Assembly (NCBI RefSeq): GCF_030506305.1
Contig: NZ_CP119421.1
Span: forward strand, 3,054,501 to 3,118,500
From: Porifericola rhodea
GTDB taxonomy: Bacteria; Bacteroidota; Bacteroidia; Cytophagales; Cyclobacteriaceae
Direction: 5' to 3'
Length of the DNA stretch: 64,000 nucleotides
Of this stretch, positions 1-7,872 are shown one piece after another (positions within the stretch are counted from its first letter, which is position 1; the number at the start of each line of letters is the position of its first letter). Under the pieces are notes generated by a model. That model did not search any database and was not told the DNA's origin. It was given only the letters and a program-made list of their open reading frames with translations. The position numbers and the translations under genes were made by a program.

Positions 1-617
1 TTGTACGCTACTCAAAAGGTACAGATATTTATAATGCGAATCTGGAAAAAACAATAGGGTGGGCTCGTATAGATCAACCTGAAACATTCTTTCGGAGACA
101 TGTCTTAAAAAAAACCGGTTTGCTTACGGCCGGGTTGCACTACGTGATGGACAAAGCCTGGTGGGTTAACTACCTGTTATCGTTTGGCTTGGATAATGTG
201 CGAGAGATTGACGATGTATTAGTCAACTTCAGGCTACATGAATCTTCTAAAACAGTTTCTCAGCCTGACTGCTTTGTACATGAAACAGGCACTCTGTTTT
301 TAGCTTTAGCTCATCAATATCATCTGTCTGAAGAATACGATAACATTCACAATTTATTAGATGCTGCACATACTGATATCAGTGGTGTACAGATTAATCA
401 AGTAGAATATCCTCAATTGGTTGTTAAAGCTCTTCATTATTACTTACTGCGGCGTGCCGATGAGTTTTACTATCGACATCAGCGAAAAAAGGCACGGCTA
501 GCGTTATCGAACATCAGGCCTGAGCTATTGAAGCCGGAAGATTTGGCCCTCTATCACAAGCTTCAAATGCGTTGTCGGTGGGTCCCTGAAAGACTACTTA
601 AACTGATTCGTCCATGA
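1..617 (+). CDS. Glycosyltransferase family 2-like protein, 3' part (cut by window edge)
   Basis: The reading frame is open from base 3, so the gene begins outside the window and 204 residues are visible. A start at the TTG at 120 would cut through a conserved block. Upstream of that point the frame encodes IDQPETFFRRHVL and then LHYVMDKAWWVNYL, which matches the INQPxTFFRR...LxYxMDxDLW region near the C-terminal end of many GT2 enzymes (family knowledge). The enzyme would add a sugar to a lipid-linked or nascent surface glycan in the cytoplasm. Its stop overlaps the next start (ATGA at 614-617), so the two genes are likely translated together. The donor and acceptor cannot be read, and the N-terminal DxD part is not in view. 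Confidence 0.8.
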   Translation, partial: VRYSKGTDIYNANLEKTIGWARIDQPETFFRRHVLKKTGLLTAGLHYVMDKAWWVNYLLSFGLDNVREIDDVLVNFRLHESSKTVSQPDCFVHETGTLFLALAHQYHLSEEYDNIHNLLDAAHTDISGVQINQVEYPQLVVKALHYYLLRRADEFYYRHQRKKARLALSNIRPELLKPEDLALYHKLQMRCRWVPERLLKLIRP

Positions 618-1528
618 CTATCTCAGTAATTATTCCCACATATAATGGTGCGCATAAAATCTTACGTACACTTCGAGCTTTAGAGAGGCAGTCAATGCAG
701 GAGTTTGAGACTATCGTTGTAGTAGATGGGTCAACAGACAACACTTTGAACTTATTAAATGAGTCAAGTCTTAAATTGAAAAAAATAACTATTATAGCTC
801 AGGAGAATCAGGGGCGAGCTGCGGTACGAAATCGGGGAGGAGATGCCGCCACGGGTAAGTTATTAGTGTTTCTAGATGATGATATGCGACCTCACAAACA
901 ATGGCTGGAAGCACATCTATATCATCATCAAAAATATCAGAATACTATCGGGGTGGGGTCTCAGCTAAATGATTGGAGCGAAGCCTATACTGAAATGCAG
1001 CGTTACCGATGCTACTATAGTAGAAGATGGGAGAAGCATTTCAATAACCAGAAAAACGAGCCCACTCAATTAGATCAGGATACTTTGCATATAACGGCAG
1101 CAAATTTCTCGATAAGCCAAAATATTTTTAGGTCTTTACATGGTTTTGAAGAGCAACTTAGAGACGCCGAAGATTACGATTTGGCAGTTAGGGCGTTTGA
1201 AAGAAATATTCCTGTGTTTTTTCTTCCCAATGCAAAGGCATGGCACGATGAGAATTATACATTAGCTTCTTATATCAGAAGACGTAAAGGCTATCTAAAG
1301 GCGCATCAATCACTCATACAGTTAAGACCTGAATTGTATGCGAAACATACCCTAAGAAATGTAACGAAGAAAAAGGGGCTGAAAAAAATTGTGTTTTGGC
1401 TTTTCTCGTCTTCATATTGGGTAAAGGCCGTGGATACCGCAAACCTTTTCCGCTGGGTACCCGCTCCACTTAGATTCAGGTTATATGATTTAATTATCAC
1501 GTCAAAAGTTGTTTACTTTCCCCGATGA
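614..1528 (+). CDS. Glycosyltransferase family 2
   Basis: A 304-residue GT-A fold transferase. The N-terminal SVIIPTYNG (residues 4-12), VVVDGSTDNT (about 35-44) and the metal-binding acidic run LDDD (D88-D90) are the standard nucleotide-sugar binding motifs of GT2. DAEDYDLAVRA further on resembles the ED-Y/W-L acceptor-side motif. The length is normal and no membrane segment is seen, so it acts at the cytoplasmic face. It overlaps its upstream and downstream neighbours by 4 nt each (ATGA at both ends), which places it inside a tightly coupled glycan operon. The sugar specificity cannot be deduced. Confidence 0.9.
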   Translation: MTISVIIPTYNGAHKILRTLRALERQSMQEFETIVVVDGSTDNTLNLLNESSLKLKKITIIAQENQGRAAVRNRGGDAATGKLLVFLDDDMRPHKQWLEAHLYHHQKYQNTIGVGSQLNDWSEAYTEMQRYRCYYSRRWEKHFNNQKNEPTQLDQDTLHITAANFSISQNIFRSLHGFEEQLRDAEDYDLAVRAFERNIPVFFLPNAKAWHDENYTLASYIRRRKGYLKAHQSLIQLRPELYAKHTLRNVTKKKGLKKIVFWLFSSSYWVKAVDTANLFRWVPAPLRFRLYDLIITSKVVYFPR

Positions 1529-2592
1529 GTAAGAAGACGATTGTGCATGTCATTGACTCATTAGGTATAGGCGGAGCAGAAACTCTGTTAGTGCATGCAA
1601 ATGTTCAAATTCCAAGCTTCCGGCACATTGTTGTATATTTGCGGCCGCCTTTTGCCTACAAAGATAGCCTTAATCACATTCCAACATATTGTCTGGCATT
1701 TCAAGGGTGGCGCTCGTTACCTCAATGTATTAAAAAATTGAAAGCAATTGTCCACCAGCACCAAGCAGCAATTGTTCATTCACATCTATACTACTCAACC
1801 ATAGTAGTACGGCTCGCTTTCCGCCGGAAAATCACCGTGATAAACTCTTATCACAATGTGCTGTATGATCCCAGGGGTAGCAATTATTCTAAGGTTTACC
1901 GTTGGTTGGATCGAGTAACATATCGCAATACTTTTAATACAGTAAGTGTTTCATCAACAGTTAAAAGCGACCTTGAAAAATATATTGGAATAAAACAGCA
2001 GAGCCGGGTTATTTATAACTATGTTGAGGATCGCTATTTTCAGGTAAGAGCCAATGTAAAAGATAAACATACATCACCGTGCCGAATAGTTTCAGTGGGT
2101 AATCTGAAGCCTCAAAAGAATTACCCGTGGGCACTGCAGGTACTAGCGCCTTTATTTAAAGAAAACACTCAACTTTCGTGGGACATTTATGGAGATGGTC
2201 CTGAGCGTGAGACTTTGGTCCGGCTTATTGACAAAAATCAGCTTTCAAATGTGCATCTAAAAGGAAAAGCGAGTCATATTTCAGAGCTGATTAGCCAATA
2301 TCATTTGTTCTTTATGCCATCTCAGTGGGAAGGGTTTGGTATTGCATTGGTAGAAGCGATGGCCGCTCGAATTCCCTGTTTGGTTTCTGATTTGCCAGTT
2401 TTTAAAGAAGTAGCGGGCGCATCTGTTTACTATTTTGCATTAAATGACAAAGCTTCTTTGTTAACAAAGATGGTATCAGTCATGGATCATGTGGAAGAAT
2501 GGAGTGATAAGGCTGAAATGGCTAGTCAGCGGGCTCAGAATTTTACCAAATCGCACTATAATAAGCAACTGTTAGCACTTTATGAATCATAA
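1525..2592 (+). CDS. Glycosyltransferase family 4 (GT-B)
   Basis: A 355-residue GT-B enzyme. The N-terminal domain opens with the Rossmann strand VHVIDSLGIGGAETL, the glycine-rich acceptor-side loop of GT4. The C-terminal donor domain begins near residue 190 (SVGNLKPQKNYPWAL), followed by WDIYGDGPERE and the E-x7-E signature in EGFGIALVEAM (about 268-278), whose glutamates bind the nucleotide sugar in retaining GT4 enzymes. It starts in the ATGA overlap with the preceding GT2 gene and overlaps the next GT4 gene by 11 nt. It is a retaining transferase of unknown specificity in the same surface-glycan pathway. Confidence 0.9.
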   Translation: MSKKTIVHVIDSLGIGGAETLLVHANVQIPSFRHIVVYLRPPFAYKDSLNHIPTYCLAFQGWRSLPQCIKKLKAIVHQHQAAIVHSHLYYSTIVVRLAFRRKITVINSYHNVLYDPRGSNYSKVYRWLDRVTYRNTFNTVSVSSTVKSDLEKYIGIKQQSRVIYNYVEDRYFQVRANVKDKHTSPCRIVSVGNLKPQKNYPWALQVLAPLFKENTQLSWDIYGDGPERETLVRLIDKNQLSNVHLKGKASHISELISQYHLFFMPSQWEGFGIALVEAMAARIPCLVSDLPVFKEVAGASVYYFALNDKASLLTKMVSVMDHVEEWSDKAEMASQRAQNFTKSHYNKQLLALYES

Positions 2593-3826
2593 AAGAGGAG
2601 TATCGGTACTTTATCTTTCCTACGACGGAATGACAGATCCTCTGGGGCAGTCACAGGTAATACCCTATTTAGCTGGCCTAACGGCAAAAGGTTATCAGGT
2701 CGTACTATTGAGTTTTGAAAAACCTGAGAGATATGAAATATTGGCTGATCATATTCAAACTGTGCTGGGGCTTCATCAGATCAGTTGGGTGCCTTTAATC
2801 TACCACAAAAACCCACCAGTCATCTCCACTATTTTTGATTATGGACGAATGTATATTAAAGCAACTGCTCTGCACCGACAGTATCACTTTCAGATAGTAC
2901 ATAGTCGTTCTTACTTATCAGGTATGGTAGGCATAAGGTTAAAGCATAAATTTGGAGTTAGGTTTGTTTTTGATATGCGTGGATTCTGGGCGGATGAACG
3001 GGTGGAAGGAGGACTCTGGAACTTGAATAATCCACTTTTCAGACTCATCTTTCGCTTCTTCAAAAAGCAGGAAAAACGAATGTTGTCAGGCGCAGATTAT
3101 ACGATTAGTTTAACCCGTGCTGCCAAAAAGGCCGTCCATAGCTGGAAAGACATTCCTAATCAACCTATACCAATAGAGGTAATCCCGTGCTGTGTGGATA
3201 TGGCACTCTTTAACCCAAAAAAAATTGTTAAAGAAGAACAATGTGATTTACGTCAAAAATTGGGCATTGAGAAAAAACAGTTTATACTAACTTATCTGGG
3301 TTCACTAGGCACCTGGTACATGTTAGAAGAAATGTTAATGTTTTTCAAGCATTTATTAGAATCCAGACCAGATGCTGTATTCCTTTTTGTTACTAAAGAT
3401 CCCGCAGATGCAATAAATCCCTCTCTAAAAAGGTTAAATATTCCTGAAAACAAAATAATACTACAGTCAGCAACACGTGAAGCAGTACCACTTTTGTTAA
3501 GTATAAGTACAGCAAGTATATTCTTTATCAGGCCATCATTTTCCAAACAGGCATCCTCTGCCACGAAAATGGGAGAGATTATGAGTATGGGCATACCTTT
3601 TGTGACGAACAAAGGCTGGGGAGATGTAGAAGAAATTGTTACTACATCTGACTATGGAGTTCTGTTAGAGGACTTTACTGATGAAGTGTATCGAGAAAAA
3701 GTAAAGCACCTTTTGAATTCGATAAATCAGTATAAAGAGCTACCTGCTACACTTAAAAATTTTTATGACTTAAAAGAAGGGGTTGCTAACTATGAATCAG
3801 TATATCAAAAAATTATTCAAGCGTAA
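2582..3826 (+). CDS. Glycosyltransferase, GT4-like
   Basis: A 414-residue GT-B type protein. The N-terminal YLSYDGMTDPLGQSQVIPY is a block shared by a group of GT4 enzymes from O-antigen and capsule loci. DMRGFWADERVEGG and IEVIPCCVDMALFNP follow the usual linker positions, and the C-terminal half carries LTYLGSLGTWYMLEEML as the start of the donor domain. A canonical E-x7-E is less clear than in the preceding gene; SSATKMGEIMSMGIPFV occupies the equivalent place and provides a glutamate. The start lies 11 nt inside the previous gene, pointing to coupling. Donor and acceptor are unknown. Confidence 0.85.
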   Translation: MNHKRGVSVLYLSYDGMTDPLGQSQVIPYLAGLTAKGYQVVLLSFEKPERYEILADHIQTVLGLHQISWVPLIYHKNPPVISTIFDYGRMYIKATALHRQYHFQIVHSRSYLSGMVGIRLKHKFGVRFVFDMRGFWADERVEGGLWNLNNPLFRLIFRFFKKQEKRMLSGADYTISLTRAAKKAVHSWKDIPNQPIPIEVIPCCVDMALFNPKKIVKEEQCDLRQKLGIEKKQFILTYLGSLGTWYMLEEMLMFFKHLLESRPDAVFLFVTKDPADAINPSLKRLNIPENKIILQSATREAVPLLLSISTASIFFIRPSFSKQASSATKMGEIMSMGIPFVTNKGWGDVEEIVTTSDYGVLLEDFTDEVYREKVKHLLNSINQYKELPATLKNFYDLKEGVANYESVYQKIIQA

Positions 3827-3844
3827 GTAGTTGAATCAGTTTAT

Positions 3845-4780
3845 ATGAAGGAAGAAAGTCTCGATACTCCAGTACTTTTTCTCGTTTTCAATCGTCCGGA
3901 TGTTACGAAAAGAGTATTTGAAAGAATCCGTGTAGTTAAACCTAAACAGTTATTTGTAGCTGCAGACGGACCTCGTCTCACCCACCCTGATGATGAACAG
4001 AAATGTGAAGAAGTAAGAAAAATTGCTTCTTCAGTAGATTGGGACTGTGAGTTGAAGACTTTGTTTAGGGAAGAAAACATGGGTTGCGGTAAAGCCGTGA
4101 GTAGTGCTATTGACTGGTTTTTTGAACATGTGGATATGGGCATCATTTTAGAAGATGATATCGTACCTGATCACAGTTTCTTCCCCTTCTGCCAGCATTT
4201 ACTTCAGAAGTATAAAGATGATTCAAGGGTTATGATGATTAGCGGTCTGAATATTTGTGAACAATGGAAAGAAGATGTTCAGGATTATCATTTTTCTTAT
4301 TTTGGCGGAATCTGGGGGTGGGCTAGTTGGAAGAGAGCCTGGGCGCACTATGATTTTCATTTGACAGCATGGGCAGTTCCACATATAAGACAGTTGATAC
4401 TACACTTTTTTCCAACTGAGATTAGAGGCTATCGTGAAGGAATGTATGATAAACTTGCGGCTGGGAAAATTGATACATGGGATTTGCAATGGACTTTTGC
4501 TAAAATATTGAATTCTGGTTTGACCATTATACCTGCGCATAATCTGATAAAAAATATTGGGTGTATAGGTCAGAGCGGTACTCATGTTACTAATGGTCAC
4601 CCCTGGAGTAACTTAAAGGTGAATCCAGTAAATTCATTAATTAGAAATAATCCGATAGTTATGTCAGATGTAGAATATGATTTATGCCATTTGGGTTGGG
4701 AAAAACACGACCCTATTCTAGATAAAGCTGTTCGGATGCTGAAAAAAAAAGCTGAGAAAATTTTTACTAAAGTATTGTAG
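3845..4780 (+). CDS. HlpA/GNT-I-like glycosyltransferase
   Basis: A 311-residue protein of the type often annotated in Bacteroidota as hemolytic protein HlpA-like or nucleotide-diphospho-sugar transferase. It opens with TPVLFLVFNRPDVTKRVFER and has AADGPR, LEDDIVPDHSFF (acidic metal-binding motif near residue 100) and the aromatic GGIWGWASWKRAW block (about 154-166). That order (VFNRP, DGPR, LEDD, WGWA-W) is characteristic of this GT-A family, related to GNT-I/GT13. The hemolysin name is historical; a transferase role is the sound inference. It lies 18 nt after the GT4 gene and 1 nt before the next gene. Confidence 0.8.
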   Translation: MKEESLDTPVLFLVFNRPDVTKRVFERIRVVKPKQLFVAADGPRLTHPDDEQKCEEVRKIASSVDWDCELKTLFREENMGCGKAVSSAIDWFFEHVDMGIILEDDIVPDHSFFPFCQHLLQKYKDDSRVMMISGLNICEQWKEDVQDYHFSYFGGIWGWASWKRAWAHYDFHLTAWAVPHIRQLILHFFPTEIRGYREGMYDKLAAGKIDTWDLQWTFAKILNSGLTIIPAHNLIKNIGCIGQSGTHVTNGHPWSNLKVNPVNSLIRNNPIVMSDVEYDLCHLGWEKHDPILDKAVRMLKKKAEKIFTKVL

Positions 4781-4781
4781 A

Positions 4782-5675
4782 ATGTTGAAAAAGCTAATAA
4801 AAAAGTTAAGTACATTACTATCCATTGGCTTACAAAAACAGACCAAAGCTTTATCAGAACAGATAGGTACAGTAAGTGCCATTGAGCAGATAAATATAGG
4901 TCTTTCGTATAACCTGCTTAACCAAAACAACGCGGCCCCCTCGCCCTTTAATTCTCATGGTTTTAAAGTATACTCTCAGCACGAAGAAGATGGTTTGATA
5001 TGGTATATATTTTCTTTGATTGGTGCAACTAACAAACAATGTGTCGAGGTATGTGCGGGCAATGGGGTTGAGTGCAATTCTGCTAACCTTATAGTAAATC
5101 ATGGATGGCTAGGGCTTTTATTTGATGGGGATGCCGCTAATGTTAAGAGTGCCAGGCAATTTTTTCACAATCATCCAAGTACCAGATATTGGCCCCCAAC
5201 GATCAAACATGCGTGGATCACCAAGAATAACATCAATCAATTGATTCTGGATGAGCGGGTTGAAGGCGAAATAGATTTGTTATCATTAGATATTGATGGC
5301 ATTGATTACTGGTTGTGGAAAGAACTAACAGTAGTGAAACCCCGGCTTGTAGTTTTGGAGTTTAATCATCTTTTAGGTCCCGAACGCTCAGTAACCGTGC
5401 CCTATAGAGAAGACTTTAAAGCTGAATTCACTGAATGGGGCTCTGACTACGCCGGGGCGTCTTTAAATGCTTTTTGTAAACTTGCTAAAAAGAAAGGATA
5501 CCGATTAATTGGAACTAACCGATATGCTACCAATGCCTTCTTTCTTAGAGAAGATATTCAGCACAAATGGTTACCTGAAGTGCAGCCAAAAGATTGTTTT
5601 CAGCATCCTCGGGCCATTTTTGGAATTGAAAAAAGATTTCCTTTGATAAAAGATAAAACCTGGATTGAAGTATAA
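4782..5675 (+). CDS. FkbM-like SAM-dependent methyltransferase family protein
   Basis: A 297-residue protein. After a basic N-terminal stretch of about 55 residues it carries YSQHEEDGLIWYIF, then CVEVCAGNGVECNSANLIV, which has the shape of motif I of class I methyltransferases (E-x-G-A-x-G-x-x-N-T in FkbM proteins). GLLFDGD supplies the acidic residue after strand 2, and DLLSLDIDGIDYWLW resembles the LKIDVEGxE motif IV of FkbM enzymes. The family assignment rests on this pattern only; G-N-G in place of the usual G-x-G and the C-rich motif I are unusual. The likely role is O-methylation of a glycan residue. It sits 1 nt after the HlpA-like gene and 9 nt before the pyruvyltransferase-like gene. 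Confidence 0.6.
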   Translation: MLKKLIKKLSTLLSIGLQKQTKALSEQIGTVSAIEQINIGLSYNLLNQNNAAPSPFNSHGFKVYSQHEEDGLIWYIFSLIGATNKQCVEVCAGNGVECNSANLIVNHGWLGLLFDGDAANVKSARQFFHNHPSTRYWPPTIKHAWITKNNINQLILDERVEGEIDLLSLDIDGIDYWLWKELTVVKPRLVVLEFNHLLGPERSVTVPYREDFKAEFTEWGSDYAGASLNAFCKLAKKKGYRLIGTNRYATNAFFLREDIQHKWLPEVQPKDCFQHPRAIFGIEKRFPLIKDKTWIEV

Positions 5676-5684
5676 TGCTTTAAA

Positions 5685-6794
5685 ATGAAAATTTCGTTTA
5701 TAACTACCGTCAACCATAATGTGGGAGACGATTTCATAAGAGAAGGGCTCAAGTTCCTGTTGCGGAAGCGATTTGAGGGAAGAGCAATAGAATTTGCCAA
5801 TATTCATAAGCACTCGCCTATTACCTCCCGTAACGGGTTTGAAAAAGTGCGCTCTCTACGGCAGTCAGAGCGTTGGGATAGACGGTTGCCTCTGTGGATC
5901 ACAACTGACAAAATATTATCAGCTGATATCGTCGTACAGAGTGGCGCACCTGTTTACTGGTACCACGAAGGAATTACTGATTGTGTAAAAGGTAATGAAT
6001 GGTATGACCCCCTGATAAAATGGCGATATCGGAAGAAACAATCTGGAGCGCTCTATAATTTAGCAGCGGGGGCCTGTCAAACTTACAACTCTGACGGTAC
6101 TGAGTTTCTTAATTCACCTAAAGTGTGTGATTATATTAAAGAGTTTCATTCGTTGTGCCAAGCAACTACCGTTCGTGATAAACTAGCACAGGATGTTCTA
6201 AAACAGTTGGGCTTAAAGGCTCAGCTTATTCCTTGCTCTTCTATATTTGCTGCCGATGAGTATGCATTAAAAGACTGTGGAAGTGAATATGTGGTGTTAA
6301 ATTATATGTCAGGGGGAGGCCATTTTTCTTTTGGGCAGTCTATTGATTTCTCAAAATGGCAACGAGAGTTCAAGAAGTTTTATCAGATACTCAAACAAAA
6401 GGAGAAAGTTGTTTTTTCCTGCCATAATCAAAAAGAAATTCAAGAGGCAAAGGATCTAGATCCACAGGCTGAAATATTTTTTTCTGAGAATTACTTAGAC
6501 TATATGAAGTTTTATTCACGAGCTAAGTTTGGGTTTATGAATAGAATTCATGCATCCTATCAGTTATCCAGTTATGGTAAACCCAGTCTGATTGTTGGTG
6601 CTGATACTCGTGCTAGAATGGCTACTGAAATCGGAAATACTGCAATCTTTGTTGAGGATGCAACAGCAGAAGTGTTATTGGAAACTTACAATACTTTCCT
6701 ACAAAGAAGGAAGGATTACAAAGAACAGTTTAGTGAAATTAAAAAAGCAGCATTTAATGATTATATGAGTGTCTTGGAGGATGATGCATCGTAG
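5685..6794 (+). CDS. Polysaccharide pyruvyl transferase family protein
   Basis: A 369-residue protein with the order expected of the polysaccharide pyruvyl transferase family. The N-terminal VNHNVGDDFIREGLKFLL corresponds to the N-x-GD-x2 loop, a central TVRDKLAQDVLKQLGLKA corresponds to the RD-x-S-x2-L-x2-LG block, and near the C-terminus FMNRIHASYQLSSYGKPSLIV corresponds to the xxRxHxxIxAxxxGxP motif. Family members transfer pyruvate from PEP to a sugar as a ketal, adding negative charge; some homologues have other roles. It overlaps the next gene. Exact substrate unknown. Confidence 0.75.
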   Translation: MKISFITTVNHNVGDDFIREGLKFLLRKRFEGRAIEFANIHKHSPITSRNGFEKVRSLRQSERWDRRLPLWITTDKILSADIVVQSGAPVYWYHEGITDCVKGNEWYDPLIKWRYRKKQSGALYNLAAGACQTYNSDGTEFLNSPKVCDYIKEFHSLCQATTVRDKLAQDVLKQLGLKAQLIPCSSIFAADEYALKDCGSEYVVLNYMSGGGHFSFGQSIDFSKWQREFKKFYQILKQKEKVVFSCHNQKEIQEAKDLDPQAEIFFSENYLDYMKFYSRAKFGFMNRIHASYQLSSYGKPSLIVGADTRARMATEIGNTAIFVEDATAEVLLETYNTFLQRRKDYKEQFSEIKKAAFNDYMSVLEDDAS

Positions 6795-7872
6795 AATTGA
6801 TATAGTGAAACATAGAAGAAAAAAGCTGCTGATTATTAAGCTTGATGCTATTGGTGATTATGTGCTTTTTAGAAATTATCTATTGGCTATTCGTGAGTCT
6901 GGGCGGTATCAAGATTATCACATAACGTTGTGTGGAAATGAGTTATGGAAGAGTATTGCTCAGCATTACGACAGTCAGTATGTAGACTCTTTCTTGTGGG
7001 TGAATGTTCACAAATTTTCTACCAGTAGGACATATCGGTTTTACTGTTATTGGCTGTTGATGGCTCGCCCGTATGATGAACTTATTTGCCCTACCCACTC
7101 AAGACGGTTTTATATTGAAGACGACCTGGTAAAGAGAGTGCGGGCTACTATAAAAATTGGTAGTAAAGGCGATGATCAAAATATGCCCAATGATAAAAAG
7201 CAAATAGGTGATTCATATTATACACATATGATTGGTCAAACGGATCAGCAGCAGTTTGAGTGGAACAAAAATCATATCTTCTTTGAAGAATTACTGAATG
7301 AAAATTGTGATAGATATACTAGACCAATTATACAGCAAGATAGTAGACGTTCAAATACAATTGTGGTTTGCCCCGGTGCAGGAGCCCGTTTTAGACAATG
7401 GTCAGCCCTGAATTTTGCTGAGTTATGCTACCAGATCCTGAGTGAATATGATATTTCAATAGTTTTATGTGGAGGTAAAGCAGATTGTGAATTAAGTACA
7501 CAAATTTTTAATTACACTAAAACTAATAACAAAATATACGACAGGTGTGGTAAAACTACATTAATAGAACTGATTGATCTGATTGCCTCTGCTAAAATGG
7601 TGATTGCTAATGAAAGTAGCCCTATTCATATTGCAGCAGCTGTGGGTACAAACGCAATATGCTTATCAAATGGGAATCATTTTGGCAGGTTCAATCCTTA
7701 TTCAGTAAAAAATGACGGGAATATTACCACACTATATCCACCGGTTATAGCAAAAAGAATTTTGTTCGACTACGAAGGTCTGGTTTCTGAATATTATATG
7801 GGGTCTCAGGAAGATATAAATCAAATTAGTGTATTGGATGTGTTTAAATCGTTTCAGAAGTTTAGTCTTTAG
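6781..7872 (+). CDS. Glycosyltransferase family 9 (heptosyltransferase-like)
   Basis: About 363 residues. The N-terminal KLLIIKLDAIGDYVLFRNYL is the classic GT9 start (xRxxALGDxxLxxP in WaaC/WaaF). The C-terminal half has VCPGAGARFRQWSALNFAEL, matching the PGA-x3-K-x-WP donor motif, then ANESSPIHIAAAVGTNAICL, the conserved nD-S/T-G-x-x-H-x-A-A loop, here ESS in place of DTG/DSG. The ATG at 6781 (or 6784) is preferred to an in-frame GTG at 6769; GGAGG at 6776-6780 lies too close for a normal Shine-Dalgarno spacing, so the start is uncertain by a few codons. It overlaps the preceding gene by 14 nt and the next by about 35 nt. It probably adds a heptose-like or other sugar to a lipid-linked glycan. 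Confidence 0.8.
   Translation: MMHRRIDIVKHRRKKLLIIKLDAIGDYVLFRNYLLAIRESGRYQDYHITLCGNELWKSIAQHYDSQYVDSFLWVNVHKFSTSRTYRFYCYWLLMARPYDELICPTHSRRFYIEDDLVKRVRATIKIGSKGDDQNMPNDKKQIGDSYYTHMIGQTDQQQFEWNKNHIFFEELLNENCDRYTRPIIQQDSRRSNTIVVCPGAGARFRQWSALNFAELCYQILSEYDISIVLCGGKADCELSTQIFNYTKTNNKIYDRCGKTTLIELIDLIASAKMVIANESSPIHIAAAVGTNAICLSNGNHFGRFNPYSVKNDGNITTLYPPVIAKRILFDYEGLVSEYYMGSQEDINQISVLDVFKSFQKFSL

Noticed and set aside
120-617. TTG at 120 as the start of the first gene
   Set aside because: The frame is open back to base 3 and carries conserved GT2 residues before this codon.
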